A stretch of 64,000 nucleotides of DNA, from the NCBI GenBank assembly GCA_017541995.1, contig JAFXYD010000040.1, positions 1 to 64,000 on the forward strand. Direction: 5' to 3'. The position numbers and the translations under genes were made by a program. The notes under the pieces were generated by a model. That model was not told where the DNA came from, did no database searches, and worked only from the letters and a program-made list of their open reading frames with translations. This DNA comes from Oscillospiraceae bacterium. Its GTDB lineage: Bacteria; Bacillota; Clostridia; Oscillospirales; Oscillospiraceae. The first letter of the stretch is position 1; each line of letters opens with the position of its first letter. Of this stretch, positions 24,767 to 33,849 are shown in pieces.

Positions 24767-25045
24767 GTGAAGCAGGCGAGAATCGCCGCCCAACGCATCC
24801 TGGCGGCGGCGGACTATCCCGGGGAGATTCTCACCGGGGTTCCGGTGGTGGAATTGAAGGGAACGGCGGAGGCCGTGGTGCTGGGGCACCGGGGGGTCAT
24901 CGCCTATGAGCCCCAGCAGCTGCAAATCGCCTCCAGCCTGGGGCCCGTGGTGATCCAGGGGGCGGAGCTCCGCATCCGCCGCATGAATCGGGAGCGGATC
25001 GTCCTGCTGGGGAAAATCCGCCGGGTGGAGCTGCCGGAGTCATGA
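24767..25045 (+). CDS. yqfC: Sporulation protein YqfC (YabP/YqfC family)
   Basis: About 92 residues from a GTG at 24767, chosen because GGAAAGG lies 9 nt upstream; an in-frame TTG at 24728 sits inside the inverted repeat and is less likely. Matches the family pattern: a beta-rich domain with ILTGVPVVELKG, then LGHRGVIAYEPQQLQI and LRIRRMNRERIVLLGKI. It is made in the mother cell under sigma-E in Bacillus. It overlaps yqfD by 4 nt, the conserved yqfC-yqfD-phoH-ybeY arrangement of Firmicutes. Confidence 0.85.
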   Translation: MKQARIAAQRILAAADYPGEILTGVPVVELKGTAEAVVLGHRGVIAYEPQQLQIASSLGPVVIQGAELRIRRMNRERIVLLGKIRRVELPES

Positions 25046-26256
25046 AGCATTTTCTGCGGGAGACCGTCCTGCTGCGGATCGAGGGGGCTTCCCCGGAGCG
25101 CTGTCTGAACCGCTGGAGCGGCGCGGATCTGTCCTTCTGGGAGCTGCGGCGGGAATCGGAATTTGCCTTTCAATGCCGGGCCTACGCCGGGCAGCTTCCG
25201 GCCCTCACGCGGGAGGCGGACAGGGCCCAGTGCCGGCTGGAGCTGCTGGGCCGAAGCGGCCTGCCCCTGCTGCTGCGCCGTCTGCGGGGGCGGCCGGTGC
25301 TGCTGCTGGGCCTCCCGGCGGCCCTGCTGCTGGCCTTTTGGCTCAACAGCTTCGTCTGGTTCATCCGGGTGGAGGGAAACCGGCGGGTCCCCGACTCCCG
25401 GATCCTCCACGCGCTGGAGGAGGAGGGGGTCCGCTTCGGGGCCTGGGCTCCCGGCCTGGACTCGGAGGATCTGAAAAACCGGATGCTGAACCGGGTCCCG
25501 GAGCTCCGCTGGCTGGCGGTGAATTCCTCCGGCGGGGTGGTCACGGTGCTGACGGCGGAGCGGGAGCAGGAGGAGCCGCCCCTGGAGCGGGGCGGCGTGG
25601 CCCATCTGATCGCCGCCCGCCCCGGGCTGATCCGGGAGCTGCGGGTCGTCAACGGCTTCGCGGTCAAGGCGGCGGGAGACCCGGTTCAGACCGGGGATAT
25701 TCTGATCTCCGGCCTCATGGAGTGGAGCACCCACACCCAGGCTACCCGGGCCATGGGGGAGGTTTACGCCGAGACCTTCCGGGCGGAATCCATGATTTGC
25801 CCGGATACCGCCCTGGAAAAGGTCTATACCGGCCGGAGCGCCCGCTGCAAAACGCTGATTTTTCAAAGAAATCGAAGAAAATTATCAGGAAACAGTAGCA
25901 TTTTCGGTACCATGTGTGATAGAATGATAGAAACAAGGACGTGGACCCTGCCCGGCGGCTGGCAGCTGCCCATCCAGCTGGAGACCGAGACCCTGCTGGA
26001 ATACGAGCTGCGCCCCGCCGCCCTGGCGCAGCCGGAGGCGGAAGCCATTCTGACGGGGGAGGCCCGGCGGCTGACGGAGGCCGCCATGACGGCCGGACAG
26101 ATCGAAAGCCAAAGCAGCGCCATACAGAAGAAAACAGACAGCTACCTCTGCAGGGTCAGCATGAACTGCGTGGAGATGATTGCCCGCACCCTGCCGGTGG
26201 AGCTGTTCGGAGAGGATGATTCCCATGGAAAAACTCATCAACGCGGAGCGGATTGA
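25042..26256 (+). CDS. yqfD: Sporulation protein YqfD
   Basis: 404 residues. Membrane segment around residues 80-105 (PVLLLGLPAALLLAFWLNSF) followed by FVWFIRVEGNRRVPDSRIL, a FtsQ/POTRA-like extracytoplasmic domain typical of YqfD. Family members act in the mother cell during stage IV of sporulation. A cluster of A/T-rich codons around 25855-25935 (FQRNRRKLSGNSSIFG) stands out from the otherwise very GC-rich gene and may be a recent change. The end overlaps the phoH start by 32 nt. Confidence 0.88.
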   Translation: MKHFLRETVLLRIEGASPERCLNRWSGADLSFWELRRESEFAFQCRAYAGQLPALTREADRAQCRLELLGRSGLPLLLRRLRGRPVLLLGLPAALLLAFWLNSFVWFIRVEGNRRVPDSRILHALEEEGVRFGAWAPGLDSEDLKNRMLNRVPELRWLAVNSSGGVVTVLTAEREQEEPPLERGGVAHLIAARPGLIRELRVVNGFAVKAAGDPVQTGDILISGLMEWSTHTQATRAMGEVYAETFRAESMICPDTALEKVYTGRSARCKTLIFQRNRRKLSGNSSIFGTMCDRMIETRTWTLPGGWQLPIQLETETLLEYELRPAALAQPEAEAILTGEARRLTEAAMTAGQIESQSSAIQKKTDSYLCRVSMNCVEMIARTLPVELFGEDDSHGKTHQRGAD

Positions 26257-27223
26257 ACAGATCATCAGCGTATTCGGAAGCTTCGATGAAAACGTCAAGC
26301 GCATTGAGCAGACCTTTGACGTACACGTCACCAACCGGGGCACGGAGCTCAAGGTCTCCGGCGAGGCCGAGGCCGCCGAGAAGGCGGGCAAGGCCATCGA
26401 GGGCCTGCTGCAGCTGGCCGCCAAGGGGGAGACCATCGACGAGCAGAAGGTCCGCTATCTCATCGACCTGGTCCGCTCCGGCAACGAGGCCCAGATCGGG
26501 GAAATGGCCAAGGACGTGGTCTGCATCACCGCCAAGGGCAAGCCCATCAAGGCCAAAACCCTGGGACAGCAGCGCTATATGAAGGCCATCATGAAAAACA
26601 CCATTACCATCGGCGTGGGCCCCGCCGGCACCGGCAAGACCTACCTGGCGGTGGCCGCCGCCGTGGCGGCCTTCCGGGAGAAGAGCGTGAACCGCATCAT
26701 TCTGACCCGGCCCGCGGTGGAGGCGGGGGAGCGGCTGGGCTTTTTGCCCGGGGACTTGCAAAACAAGGTAGACCCCTATCTGCGCCCCCTCTACGACGCC
26801 CTGTTCGATATGCTGGGCCCCGAGACCTACCAGAAATATCTGGAGAAGGGCAACATCGAGGTGGCCCCCCTGGCCTATATGCGGGGCCGGACTTTGGACG
26901 ACAGCTTCATCATCCTGGACGAGGCCCAGAACACCACCCGGGAGCAGATGAAGATGTTTCTCACCCGGCTTGGCTTCGGGTCTAAAATTGTCATCACCGG
27001 AGACGTGACCCAGATCGACCTGCCCACGGATAAGACCAGCGGCCTGAAGGAGGCTCTGAAGGTGCTGGAGAACATTCCGGACATCGCCATCTGCAGGCTC
27101 AGCGCCTCCGACGTGGTGCGTCACGCCCTGGTGCAGAGCATTGTGGCGGCCTACGATAAGTACGAGAACGCCAAAAGCGGCCCGGAGAAGAAACCTCCCA
27201 TGAAAAACTACCGAAAGAGATAA
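26225..27223 (+). CDS. phoH: PhoH-family ATPase
   Basis: 332 residues from the ATG at 26225. Walker A GVGPAGTGKTYLAVAAAV near residue 130, Walker B FIILDEAQNTT near 230, and VITGDVTQIDLP (sensor region). An N-terminal KH-like segment precedes the ATPase core, as usual. PhoH-like proteins are RNA-linked ATPases/helicases often encoded with the rRNA maturation RNase YbeY, as here (5-nt gap). The name refers to phosphate starvation in E. coli, but the conserved pairing suggests RNA metabolism. Confidence 0.93.
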   Translation: MEKLINAERIEQIISVFGSFDENVKRIEQTFDVHVTNRGTELKVSGEAEAAEKAGKAIEGLLQLAAKGETIDEQKVRYLIDLVRSGNEAQIGEMAKDVVCITAKGKPIKAKTLGQQRYMKAIMKNTITIGVGPAGTGKTYLAVAAAVAAFREKSVNRIILTRPAVEAGERLGFLPGDLQNKVDPYLRPLYDALFDMLGPETYQKYLEKGNIEVAPLAYMRGRTLDDSFIILDEAQNTTREQMKMFLTRLGFGSKIVITGDVTQIDLPTDKTSGLKEALKVLENIPDIAICRLSASDVVRHALVQSIVAAYDKYENAKSGPEKKPPMKNYRKR

Positions 27224-27228
27224 ACGCC

Positions 27229-27726
27229 ATGAAAAACAAGATTGTGATCACATTTCAAATCAATGAGAAGATCCGCCGCCTGCCCCTGTGGCTGCATCTG
27301 AAGAAGTGCATCGAGGCCACCTTAGAGGCGGAGCGGGTTCCCGTCCCCTGCGAGATCAACGTGCTGGTGGCGGACAACCAGACCATCCGGGCCATCAACA
27401 AGGCTTACCGGAACATAGATCGGGAAACAGACGTGCTGTCCTTCCCCATGTTCCAATTTGAGCCGGGGAAGCTGCCCCGGGACTTCTCCGAATACCTGGA
27501 CCCCGAGACCGGTCTGCTGCCTCTGGGGGACATGGCCATCTCCTATGAAAAGGCCAAGGCCCAGGCGGAGGAGTTCGGTCACAGCGTCAAGCGGGAGCTG
27601 GGCTATCTGACCATCCACTCCATCCTGCATCTGCTGGGCTACGACCATGTGGACGAAGGTCCCATGAAGAAGCAGATGCGGGCCAGGGAGGAAGCGATCT
27701 GTGCCGAGATCGACCTGGAACGGTAA
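27229..27726 (+). CDS. ybeY: Endoribonuclease YbeY (16S rRNA maturation)
   Basis: 165 residues with the zinc-binding HSILHLLGYDHVDEGPM (HxxxHxxxxxH) near residue 130 and SFPMFQF / LPLGDMAIS upstream, all typical of YbeY. It is a metal-dependent RNase for 16S rRNA 3' maturation and ribosome quality control. Directly downstream of phoH. Confidence 0.95.
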   Translation: MKNKIVITFQINEKIRRLPLWLHLKKCIEATLEAERVPVPCEINVLVADNQTIRAINKAYRNIDRETDVLSFPMFQFEPGKLPRDFSEYLDPETGLLPLGDMAISYEKAKAQAEEFGHSVKRELGYLTIHSILHLLGYDHVDEGPMKKQMRAREEAICAEIDLER

Positions 27727-27753
27727 AGCAAATTGAAAGTTGAAAATGGAAAG

Positions 27754-28275
27754 TTGAAAATTGTCTTTCAGAAGGCTGTTCCGGAAGACGCACCGATTCT
27801 GACGGAGACCCGGCGAAGGGTCTGGGACGCCACCTATCGCGGGATCTATCCGGACGAGATGATCGACGACTACGATTATCCGTCCCACAGCGCCAGAGAC
27901 GCTGCCAGGATCAGCGATCCGAACAACGTCGTCTGGCTCGTAATGGACGGCTCTGACTGTGTGGGCTATCTCTACGTCGGCCCCTGCGGTTACGGGCCCT
28001 ATAAGGACTTCGACTTCTGTCTGAACAGCCTTTATTTTCTGCCGCCCTATCAGCACCGGGGCCTTGGGAGACAGGCTTTTGTCCTTGTGACCGAGGAATG
28101 CCGCCGACGGGGCAATGACAAATTCTTCTGCGGCTGCAACGCGCACAACCTCAATGCCCGAGCGTACTATGAACACATGGGCGGCGTCCTCGGCGCGCAG
28201 TCTGTCGGCCATGAGAATCAAGCAGAGGATCAGGTCTATTACGAGTTTTCCCTCAACCCCGCCCCACCCATTTGA
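27754..28275 (+). CDS. GNAT-family N-acetyltransferase
   Basis: About 173 residues; the start is uncertain (TTG at 27754 or 27733, both within an A/G-rich TTGAAAA repeat). The GNAT core is visible: FCLNSLYFLPPYQHRGLGRQ (acetyl-CoA binding loop) and NLNARAYYEHMGGVLG near the end. The substrate is unknown. It sits between ybeY and era, so it is probably co-expressed, but it is not part of the usual conserved set; the A/T-rich entry sequence suggests insertion. Confidence 0.88.
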   Translation: MKIVFQKAVPEDAPILTETRRRVWDATYRGIYPDEMIDDYDYPSHSARDAARISDPNNVVWLVMDGSDCVGYLYVGPCGYGPYKDFDFCLNSLYFLPPYQHRGLGRQAFVLVTEECRRRGNDKFFCGCNAHNLNARAYYEHMGGVLGAQSVGHENQAEDQVYYEFSLNPAPPI

Positions 28276-28304
28276 ACCTCGAACTCAAACCAAGGAGAAA
28301 TTCT

Positions 28305-29198
28305 ATGAACACCAAATCCGCTATGATCGCCATTTGCGGGCGGCCCAACGTGGGCAAGTCCACCCTGACCAATACCATCGTAGGCGAGAAGGTCGCCATC
28401 GTTTCCAACAAGCCCCAGACCACCCGAAACCGCATCTGCGGCATTCTCAACCGGGGGGATACCCAATTCGTCTTTATGGACACCCCGGGCTTCCACAAGC
28501 CCCGCACCAAGCTGGGGGACTACATGGTCTCCGTGGTGGAGGAGTCCGTCTCCGACGTGGACCTGGCCCTGCTGCTGGTGGAGCCCATCGCCAACATCGG
28601 CCCCCAGGAGGAGGCGCTGATTGCCCGCTTTGAGCAGTCCGGCGTCCCCGCCTTCCTGGTCATCAACAAGATCGACGAGGTGGAGGACAAGGAGCAGCTG
28701 CTGGCGGTCATCGCCGCCTACAAGGACGCCTTCGAGTTCGACGCCATCATTCCCATCTCCGCCAAAACCGGCGAGGGGGTGGAGGATCTGCTGAAGACCT
28801 GTGAAGCCTACGCCGCGGAGTCTCCCTGGTTCTTCCCGGAGGGGATGACTTCCGACCAGCCGGAGCGGCAGGTCATCGCGGAGATCATCCGGGAGAAGAT
28901 GCTCTGGAACCTGGAGAAGGAGATCCCCCACGGCACCGCCGTGGAGATCACCAAATTCTCCGAGCGGGACAACGGCGTCATCGACATCGACGCCACCATC
29001 TACTGTGAGAAGGCCAGCCATAAGGGGATCATCATCGGCAAGGGCGGCCAGATGCTGAAGAAGATCAGCACCCAGGCCCGGGCCGACTGTGAGCGCTTTA
29101 TGGGGGCCAAGGTCTATCTCCAAACCTGGATCAAGGTCAAGGAGAACTGGCGGGACAGCGATTTCATGATCCGAAATTTCGGCTATTCGGAGCAATAA
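28305..29198 (+). CDS. era: GTPase Era
   Basis: 297 residues from the ATG at 28305 (AAGGAG). G1 GRPNVGKST, G2 region TTRNRICGI, G3 DTPGFHKP, G4 NKIDEV, and a C-terminal KH domain with IIGKGGQMLKKIS. Era binds the 3' end of 16S rRNA and helps assemble the 30S subunit. Normal length, part of the housekeeping run. Confidence 0.97.
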   Translation: MNTKSAMIAICGRPNVGKSTLTNTIVGEKVAIVSNKPQTTRNRICGILNRGDTQFVFMDTPGFHKPRTKLGDYMVSVVEESVSDVDLALLLVEPIANIGPQEEALIARFEQSGVPAFLVINKIDEVEDKEQLLAVIAAYKDAFEFDAIIPISAKTGEGVEDLLKTCEAYAAESPWFFPEGMTSDQPERQVIAEIIREKMLWNLEKEIPHGTAVEITKFSERDNGVIDIDATIYCEKASHKGIIIGKGGQMLKKISTQARADCERFMGAKVYLQTWIKVKENWRDSDFMIRNFGYSEQ

Positions 29199-29266
29199 TC
29201 CCCGCATAAGGGGGCCGAAGGGTGCAAAAGCTAAACAAGGCAATCAAATGCGAGGAGGCTTTTGAC

Positions 29267-29461
29267 ATGGAGGACCCTGTTATGCTTTGGAAAGCGTTTG
29301 AACGCTCCGGCGCGCCGGAGCTGTATCTGCAATACCGGCAGGCTGTGGAGCGCGGTCCTGCCGGGCCGCAAGGGAGTAAGCATGTTTATCAACACCGAAG
29401 CCATCGTGCTCCGGGAGCTGGAGCTGGGAGAGGCGGACAAGCTCCTGGACCTGCTCTCTAA
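29267..29461 (+). CDS. yqzL: YqzL-like small protein
   Basis: The ATG at 29267 has a GAGGAGG site. The product begins MEDPVMLWKAFERSGAPELY, similar to the short YqzL proteins (LWxxFxxTGxxxxYLxY) encoded between era and recO in Bacillus and relatives, which supports the call. The 64-codon frame runs 80 nt into recO, so the C-terminal part is probably an unselected extension. Confidence 0.65.
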   Translation: MEDPVMLWKAFERSGAPELYLQYRQAVERGPAGPQGSKHVYQHRSHRAPGAGAGRGGQAPGPAL

Positions 29462-30137
29462 GGACAGGGGCCTTCTGACGGTGCGGGCCAGAAATGTGCG
29501 CCGGGGCAACTCTCCCATCAAGAGCGCCTGCCAGCTTCTGACCCTCTCGGAGTTTACCCTCAAGGACTACCGGGGCAAGCTCTCGGTCCAGGAGGCCCAG
29601 CCCATCGAGCAGTTCCGCCAGCTGCGGGACAACATCGAGCTGCTGGCCCTGGGCTCCTATTTCGCCCAGGCCACCGGGGCCGTGGCCCAGGAGGACGCTC
29701 CCAATCCGGAGCTGATCTCCCTGCTGTGCAACGCCCTCTACGCCCTGGGGAAGCTGGGCAAGCCCCAGCTGCTGGTGAAGGCCGCCTTCGAGCTGCGGCT
29801 GGCCTGCCTGGCGGGATTCACCCCGGAGCTCTCCGCCTGCGCCGTCTGCGGGTCGGAGGCGCCGGACCGCTTTGATCTCTCCCACGGCAGCCTGTCCTGC
29901 GCCGGCTGCCGGGAGGGGGAGAGCGGCATCCGCATGCCTCTGAGCCCCGGGATGCTGCTGGCGATGCGCTATATCGTCTGGTGCGAGCCCAAGCGGCTCT
30001 TCTCCTTCCAGCTGGAGCAGGAGAGTCTGCAGGCCCTCAGCTCCGTCACCGAGGGCTACCTCATGACCCAGCTGGAGCACAGCTTCTATACCCTGGACTT
30101 CTATAAGTCCCTGTTACATTACGGAGAAACAATATGA
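29382..30137 (+). CDS. recO: DNA repair protein RecO
   Basis: 251 residues from the ATG at 29382 (GGGAG). OB-fold N-terminus (EAIVLRELELGEADKLLDLL), then helices. Zinc-finger cysteines CAVCGSEAP and LSCAGC lie around residues 150-180. RecO loads RecA with RecR during recombinational repair. It overlaps mutS2 by 4 nt (ATGA). Confidence 0.95.
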   Translation: MFINTEAIVLRELELGEADKLLDLLSKDRGLLTVRARNVRRGNSPIKSACQLLTLSEFTLKDYRGKLSVQEAQPIEQFRQLRDNIELLALGSYFAQATGAVAQEDAPNPELISLLCNALYALGKLGKPQLLVKAAFELRLACLAGFTPELSACAVCGSEAPDRFDLSHGSLSCAGCREGESGIRMPLSPGMLLAMRYIVWCEPKRLFSFQLEQESLQALSSVTEGYLMTQLEHSFYTLDFYKSLLHYGETI

Positions 30138-32506
30138 CAGAACTGTATGAAAAATCCCTGCAAAAGCTGGAGCTGGACCGGGTCCTGGCCATGCTGGCGG
30201 AATCCGCCGTCAGCGCCGAGGCCAAGGAGCGCTGTCTGAAGCTTTTGCCCAATTCCGACCGGGAGGACGTGATCGCCCTCCAGAACCAGACCGCCGACGC
30301 CTGCCGTCTGATCGACCTGCGCTCCGCCCCGGCCTTCCAGGACGTGCGGGACGTGCGGGCCAGCCTGGACCGGGCGGACCGGGGCGGCAGTCTGAACCCC
30401 AGGGAGCTGCTGCAGATCGCCGGCGTGCTGCGCTGCGCCAGAAGCGCCAAGGAATACTACGACGGGGCCTGCGCCAATACCTCTCTGGACTGGATGTTCG
30501 CGGCCCTGACCCCCAACCGCTACCTGGAGGAGCGCATCTCCGGGGCCATCCTCTCCGAGGATGAGATTGCCGACGCCGCCAGCCCGGAGCTGGCGGACAT
30601 CCGCCGCCACATGCGGATCCAGAGCGCGAAAATCAAGGAGAGCCTGCAAAAGCTGATCTCCTCTCCCTCCTACTCCAAGTTCCTGCGGGATCCCATCATC
30701 ACCCTGCGGCAGGATCGCTACGTGGTGCCTGTCAAGGCGGAGTTCAAAAACGAGATCCCGGGTCTGATCCACGACGTCAGCTCCTCCGGCTCCACCTTCT
30801 TTGTGGAGCCCATGTCCTCCGTCAACGCCAACAACGCCCTGCGGGAGCTGCTGCTGCGGGAGCAGAAGGAGATCGAGCGCATCCTGGCGGAGCTCTCCGC
30901 CGAGGCCGCAGGCCACAGGGAGACCATCTCCCAGGACTATAGCCTGCTGGTGGAGCTGGACGCCATCTTTGCCCGGGCCAAGCTGGCCTTCCGTATGGAC
31001 GCCGTCGCGCCGGAGATCCGGGACGACGGCCGCCTGGAGCTGATCCGGGCCCGACACCCGCTGATCGACAAAAAGCTGGTGGTGCCGGTCTCCGTCCACC
31101 TGGGCCGGGACTTCGACACGCTGATCATCACCGGGCCCAACACCGGCGGCAAGACCGTCACCCTGAAAACCATCGGCCTGCTGACCCTTATGGCGGAGTG
31201 CGGCCTGCACATCCCCGCCGCCGACGGCAGCTGCGTCTCTGTCTTTGAAAACGTCCTGGCGGACATCGGCGACGAGCAGAGCATCGAGCAGAGCCTTTCC
31301 ACCTTCTCCGCCCACATGCGGAACATCGTCCAGGTGGTGGACCAGTGCAGCGAGCGCTCTCTGGTGCTCTTCGACGAGCTGGGAGCCGGTACGGATCCCG
31401 CCGAGGGCGCGGCCCTGGCCATCTCCCTCATCGAGTTCTGCCGAAGCCGGGGCAGCCGGGTGGCCGCCACCACCCACTACGCCGAGCTGAAGGTCTACGC
31501 CATGCGCAGCCCCGGGGTTACCAACGCCGCCTGCGAGTTCGACGTGGAGACCCTGAAGCCCACCTATAAGCTCCTCATCGGCGTGCCCGGCAAGTCCAAC
31601 GCCTTTGCCATCTCCCGCCGCCTCGGTCTGCCCGAGGAGATCATCAACTCCGCCCGGAGCACCGTGAGCCAGAACGATCTGGACTTTGAAGAGGTGCTGG
31701 ACCAGCTGGAGCAGCAGCGGCAGCAGATGGAGAATGCCCGCATCGAGGCGGAGCGCCTGCGGCAGGAGACTCTGCGGACCCAGCAGAAGTCCGAGGAGTA
31801 TTACGCCCAGATCAAGAAGGAGAAGGAAAAGGCCGAGGCCCAGGCCCGGAAGGAGGCCCAGATGATTCTGGACGAGGCCCGCCGCACCGCCAATTCCGTC
31901 TATGAGGAGCTCAGGCAGCTTCGCAAGCAGATGAAGGACAGCGCCGACGCCCAGGGAGTCAACGCCCGGCAGGCGGAGCTCCGCCGCCAGCTCAACGAGG
32001 CCGAGCGCAAGCTGGCGCCCCAGCAGCCCCAGGTGGAGCGTCCCAAGCCCAGCCGGGCCGTCCGGCCCGGAGACACCGTGGAGCTGCTGAAGCTGGGCAC
32101 CAAGGCCACGGTGCTGGCCGTCAACAAGGACGGCAGCTGCCAGCTCCAGGCGGGAATCATGAAGATCACCGTGAAGCCCGATGAGATCTATCTGCTGGAA
32201 AACGAGCCCACCGAGGTGAAAAAGTACATCGACAAAACCCGCCGGGAGTTCAAGAACAGCGCCCAGTCCCCGGAGCTGGACCTGCGGGGCATGGACGCCC
32301 TGGAGGCCTCCGCGGTGCTGACCATCTTCCTGGACAACGCCTTTATGGCGAATCTGACCCAGGTGCGGATCATCCACGGCAAGGGCACCGGGGTGCTGCG
32401 CAAGACCGTCCATGAGGAGCTCAAGCACAACAAGCACGTGAAGAAGTTCCGCCTGGGGGTCTACGGCGAGGGCGAGGACGGCGTCACCATTGCCGAGCTG
32501 GCATAA
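30134..32506 (+). CDS. mutS2: Endonuclease MutS2
   Basis: 790 residues. Lever/clamp region (1-310), ATPase with GPNTGGKTVTLKTIGLL near residue 335, LVLFDELGAGTDPAEGAAL (Walker B) near 420 and TTHYAELKVYA. A long coiled coil (about 520-640) precedes the C-terminal Smr nuclease domain (LDLRGMDALEA ... IIHGKGTGVLRKTVHEEL). MutS2 suppresses homologous recombination or rescues collided ribosomes in different Firmicutes. Last gene of the run; a strong terminator follows. Confidence 0.97.
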   Translation: MTELYEKSLQKLELDRVLAMLAESAVSAEAKERCLKLLPNSDREDVIALQNQTADACRLIDLRSAPAFQDVRDVRASLDRADRGGSLNPRELLQIAGVLRCARSAKEYYDGACANTSLDWMFAALTPNRYLEERISGAILSEDEIADAASPELADIRRHMRIQSAKIKESLQKLISSPSYSKFLRDPIITLRQDRYVVPVKAEFKNEIPGLIHDVSSSGSTFFVEPMSSVNANNALRELLLREQKEIERILAELSAEAAGHRETISQDYSLLVELDAIFARAKLAFRMDAVAPEIRDDGRLELIRARHPLIDKKLVVPVSVHLGRDFDTLIITGPNTGGKTVTLKTIGLLTLMAECGLHIPAADGSCVSVFENVLADIGDEQSIEQSLSTFSAHMRNIVQVVDQCSERSLVLFDELGAGTDPAEGAALAISLIEFCRSRGSRVAATTHYAELKVYAMRSPGVTNAACEFDVETLKPTYKLLIGVPGKSNAFAISRRLGLPEEIINSARSTVSQNDLDFEEVLDQLEQQRQQMENARIEAERLRQETLRTQQKSEEYYAQIKKEKEKAEAQARKEAQMILDEARRTANSVYEELRQLRKQMKDSADAQGVNARQAELRRQLNEAERKLAPQQPQVERPKPSRAVRPGDTVELLKLGTKATVLAVNKDGSCQLQAGIMKITVKPDEIYLLENEPTEVKKYIDKTRREFKNSAQSPELDLRGMDALEASAVLTIFLDNAFMANLTQVRIIHGKGTGVLRKTVHEELKHNKHVKKFRLGVYGEGEDGVTIAELA

Positions 32507-32514
32507 TCAAAAAT

Positions 32515-32555
32515 GATCCCCCGGGTCAATTGCCGCGGCAATTGACCCGGGGATC
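32515..32555 (+). terminator. Terminator after mutS2
   Basis: Arms 32515-32534 and 32537-32555 form a near-perfect 19-bp stem (GATCCCC...GGGGATC) with a tiny loop, followed by TCTTTC. Confidence 0.85.
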
Positions 32556-32600
32556 TCTTTCGTTCTTGCTTCGTCTGCTTCGCGCGGGACGCGGAGTGGC

Positions 32601-33053
32601 TTATCGCTGGGGAGCAGCCTCGGTGCTCTCGGTGGAGAGCTCCTGCAGCTGCTGCAGCTCCTGCTGCAGCGCCTCCATGCTGGCCTCGTCCTGGGGCATG
32701 TTCAGAATGATGCCGATGGCCCCCAGGTAAGGGCTTTCCGCGTACTTGGCAAAGATGGAGTCGGGCTTCAGCTCCTTGGCCTTATCCCGCAGCCCGGCCA
32801 TGCCGGCGATGGTGGTAAAGGTCAGAATCACGGCGATGATGACGCACAGCACGCCCACCACAATGGCGCCCATGCCCTTGCCGCCCTTCTTCCGGGTCTT
32901 GATGCCCAGAATCAGGCCGATCACGCCCAGCAGCACGGCGATGCCGCCGCCGATGACGCCGGTGGCAAAGGTGAGGAGAATGGCCGCGGCAATGCCCAGG
33001 AAGCCCAGGACAACACCCAGCACAGGATGACCGATTTTCGCGTTGTTTTCCAT
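32601..33053 (-). CDS. Small membrane protein (DUF4190-like), 150 aa
   Basis: Three hydrophobic segments: residues 8-32, 33-52 and 62-85, with a GIKTRKKGGKGM turn between the second and third, similar to small DUF4190 proteins. The C-terminal tail is acidic and Gln-rich. Preceded by GGAGG 7-8 nt before the start. It follows the ABC permease in the same direction (25-nt gap) and may be part of that transporter operon. Function unknown. Confidence 0.8.
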   Translation of the reverse strand: MENNAKIGHPVLGVVLGFLGIAAAILLTFATGVIGGGIAVLLGVIGLILGIKTRKKGGKGMGAIVVGVLCVIIAVILTFTTIAGMAGLRDKAKELKPDSIFAKYAESPYLGAIGIILNMPQDEASMEALQQELQQLQELSTESTEAAPQR

Positions 33054-33078
33054 GTTTGTACCTCCAATTGTTTCTGTA

Positions 33079-33849
33079 TTATTTAACGTCCTTCCGGTCG
33101 AATATCCGCACAGACAGCCAGAGGAAGAGGAGAATCGTCACGGCGGAGACAATCAGCGCCGCCAGGGTATCGGGTTTCGTCTCGGCGTAGAGCTGATCCG
33201 GCATATAATCCGACACGAGGAAGTCCTTCTTGGGGAAGAGCCGGTCCAGACCGGCGTCGATGCCCAGATAGATCAGCCCCAGAAGACCCAGGCCGAAGAG
33301 CACCGAGAACACCGTGCCCAGGGCCTTGCTCTGCAGGGCGGCGGTGAAGAGCAGCAGAATGGCGCAGAGTCCCTCCAGCAGCAGGAACTTCAGCACGAAA
33401 ACCCGAAGCCCGTCCCAGAGGGCGGCGTCAAAGACGATCCGCCGGAAGAACACGGTGCCCAGCAGCTCTCCCACGATGCTCACCAGCATGAAGATCAGAT
33501 TGTGGGGCAGGGAGACCAGAAACTTAGAGAGGACCGTGAGGCCCTTCCGGGGTACCTGCCCGGCGATGTTTTTGATGTAGCCGTGCTCCACGTCGGCGTA
33601 GAAGAAGCCGCAGACGGAGATCAGTGCCAGCATGGTGTTCAGGGCGGAGAGGGGAGTGGCCAGCAGCTCCGAAACCCGGAGGCTTCCGGCGGAGTCCGGA
33701 ATCTCCGTGGCAATCAGCTTCACCAGCAGAGTCATCAGCTCGGCCAGGGGCGTGGAGATCAGGGAGAAGACGAAGGCCAGGATCAGACAGATCCGGAAGC
33801 TGGACGCCTTCTGCATCCGATAGAGATCCATACGATAAAGATTAGCCAC
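33079..33849 (-). CDS. ABC-2 type transporter permease
   Basis: 256 residues with about six membrane segments, including FRICLILAFVFSLI near the N-terminus and an LLLFTAALQSKALGTVFSVL segment. Typical of BcrB/lantibiotic-immunity type permeases. It overlaps the ATPase gene by 8 nt, so they form one exporter. Substrate unknown; such pairs often give resistance to peptides or bacitracin-like compounds. Confidence 0.85.
   Translation of the reverse strand: MANLYRMDLYRMQKASSFRICLILAFVFSLISTPLAELMTLLVKLIATEIPDSAGSLRVSELLATPLSALNTMLALISVCGFFYADVEHGYIKNIAGQVPRKGLTVLSKFLVSLPHNLIFMLVSIVGELLGTVFFRRIVFDAALWDGLRVFVLKFLLLEGLCAILLLFTAALQSKALGTVFSVLFGLGLLGLIYLGIDAGLDRLFPKKDFLVSDYMPDQLYAETKPDTLAALIVSAVTILLFLWLSVRIFDRKDVK

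Noticed and set aside
25855..25935. Frameshift or insertion in yqfD at the A/T-rich patch
   Set aside because: The frame stays open and continues into conserved downstream sequence; only codon use is odd.
27727..27760. TTGAAAA-type repeats between ybeY and the GNAT gene as a third copy of the two-hairpin element
   Set aside because: Only the A/T-rich tail resembles it; the conserved CAAAGCGAAAATCCTG hairpin is absent.
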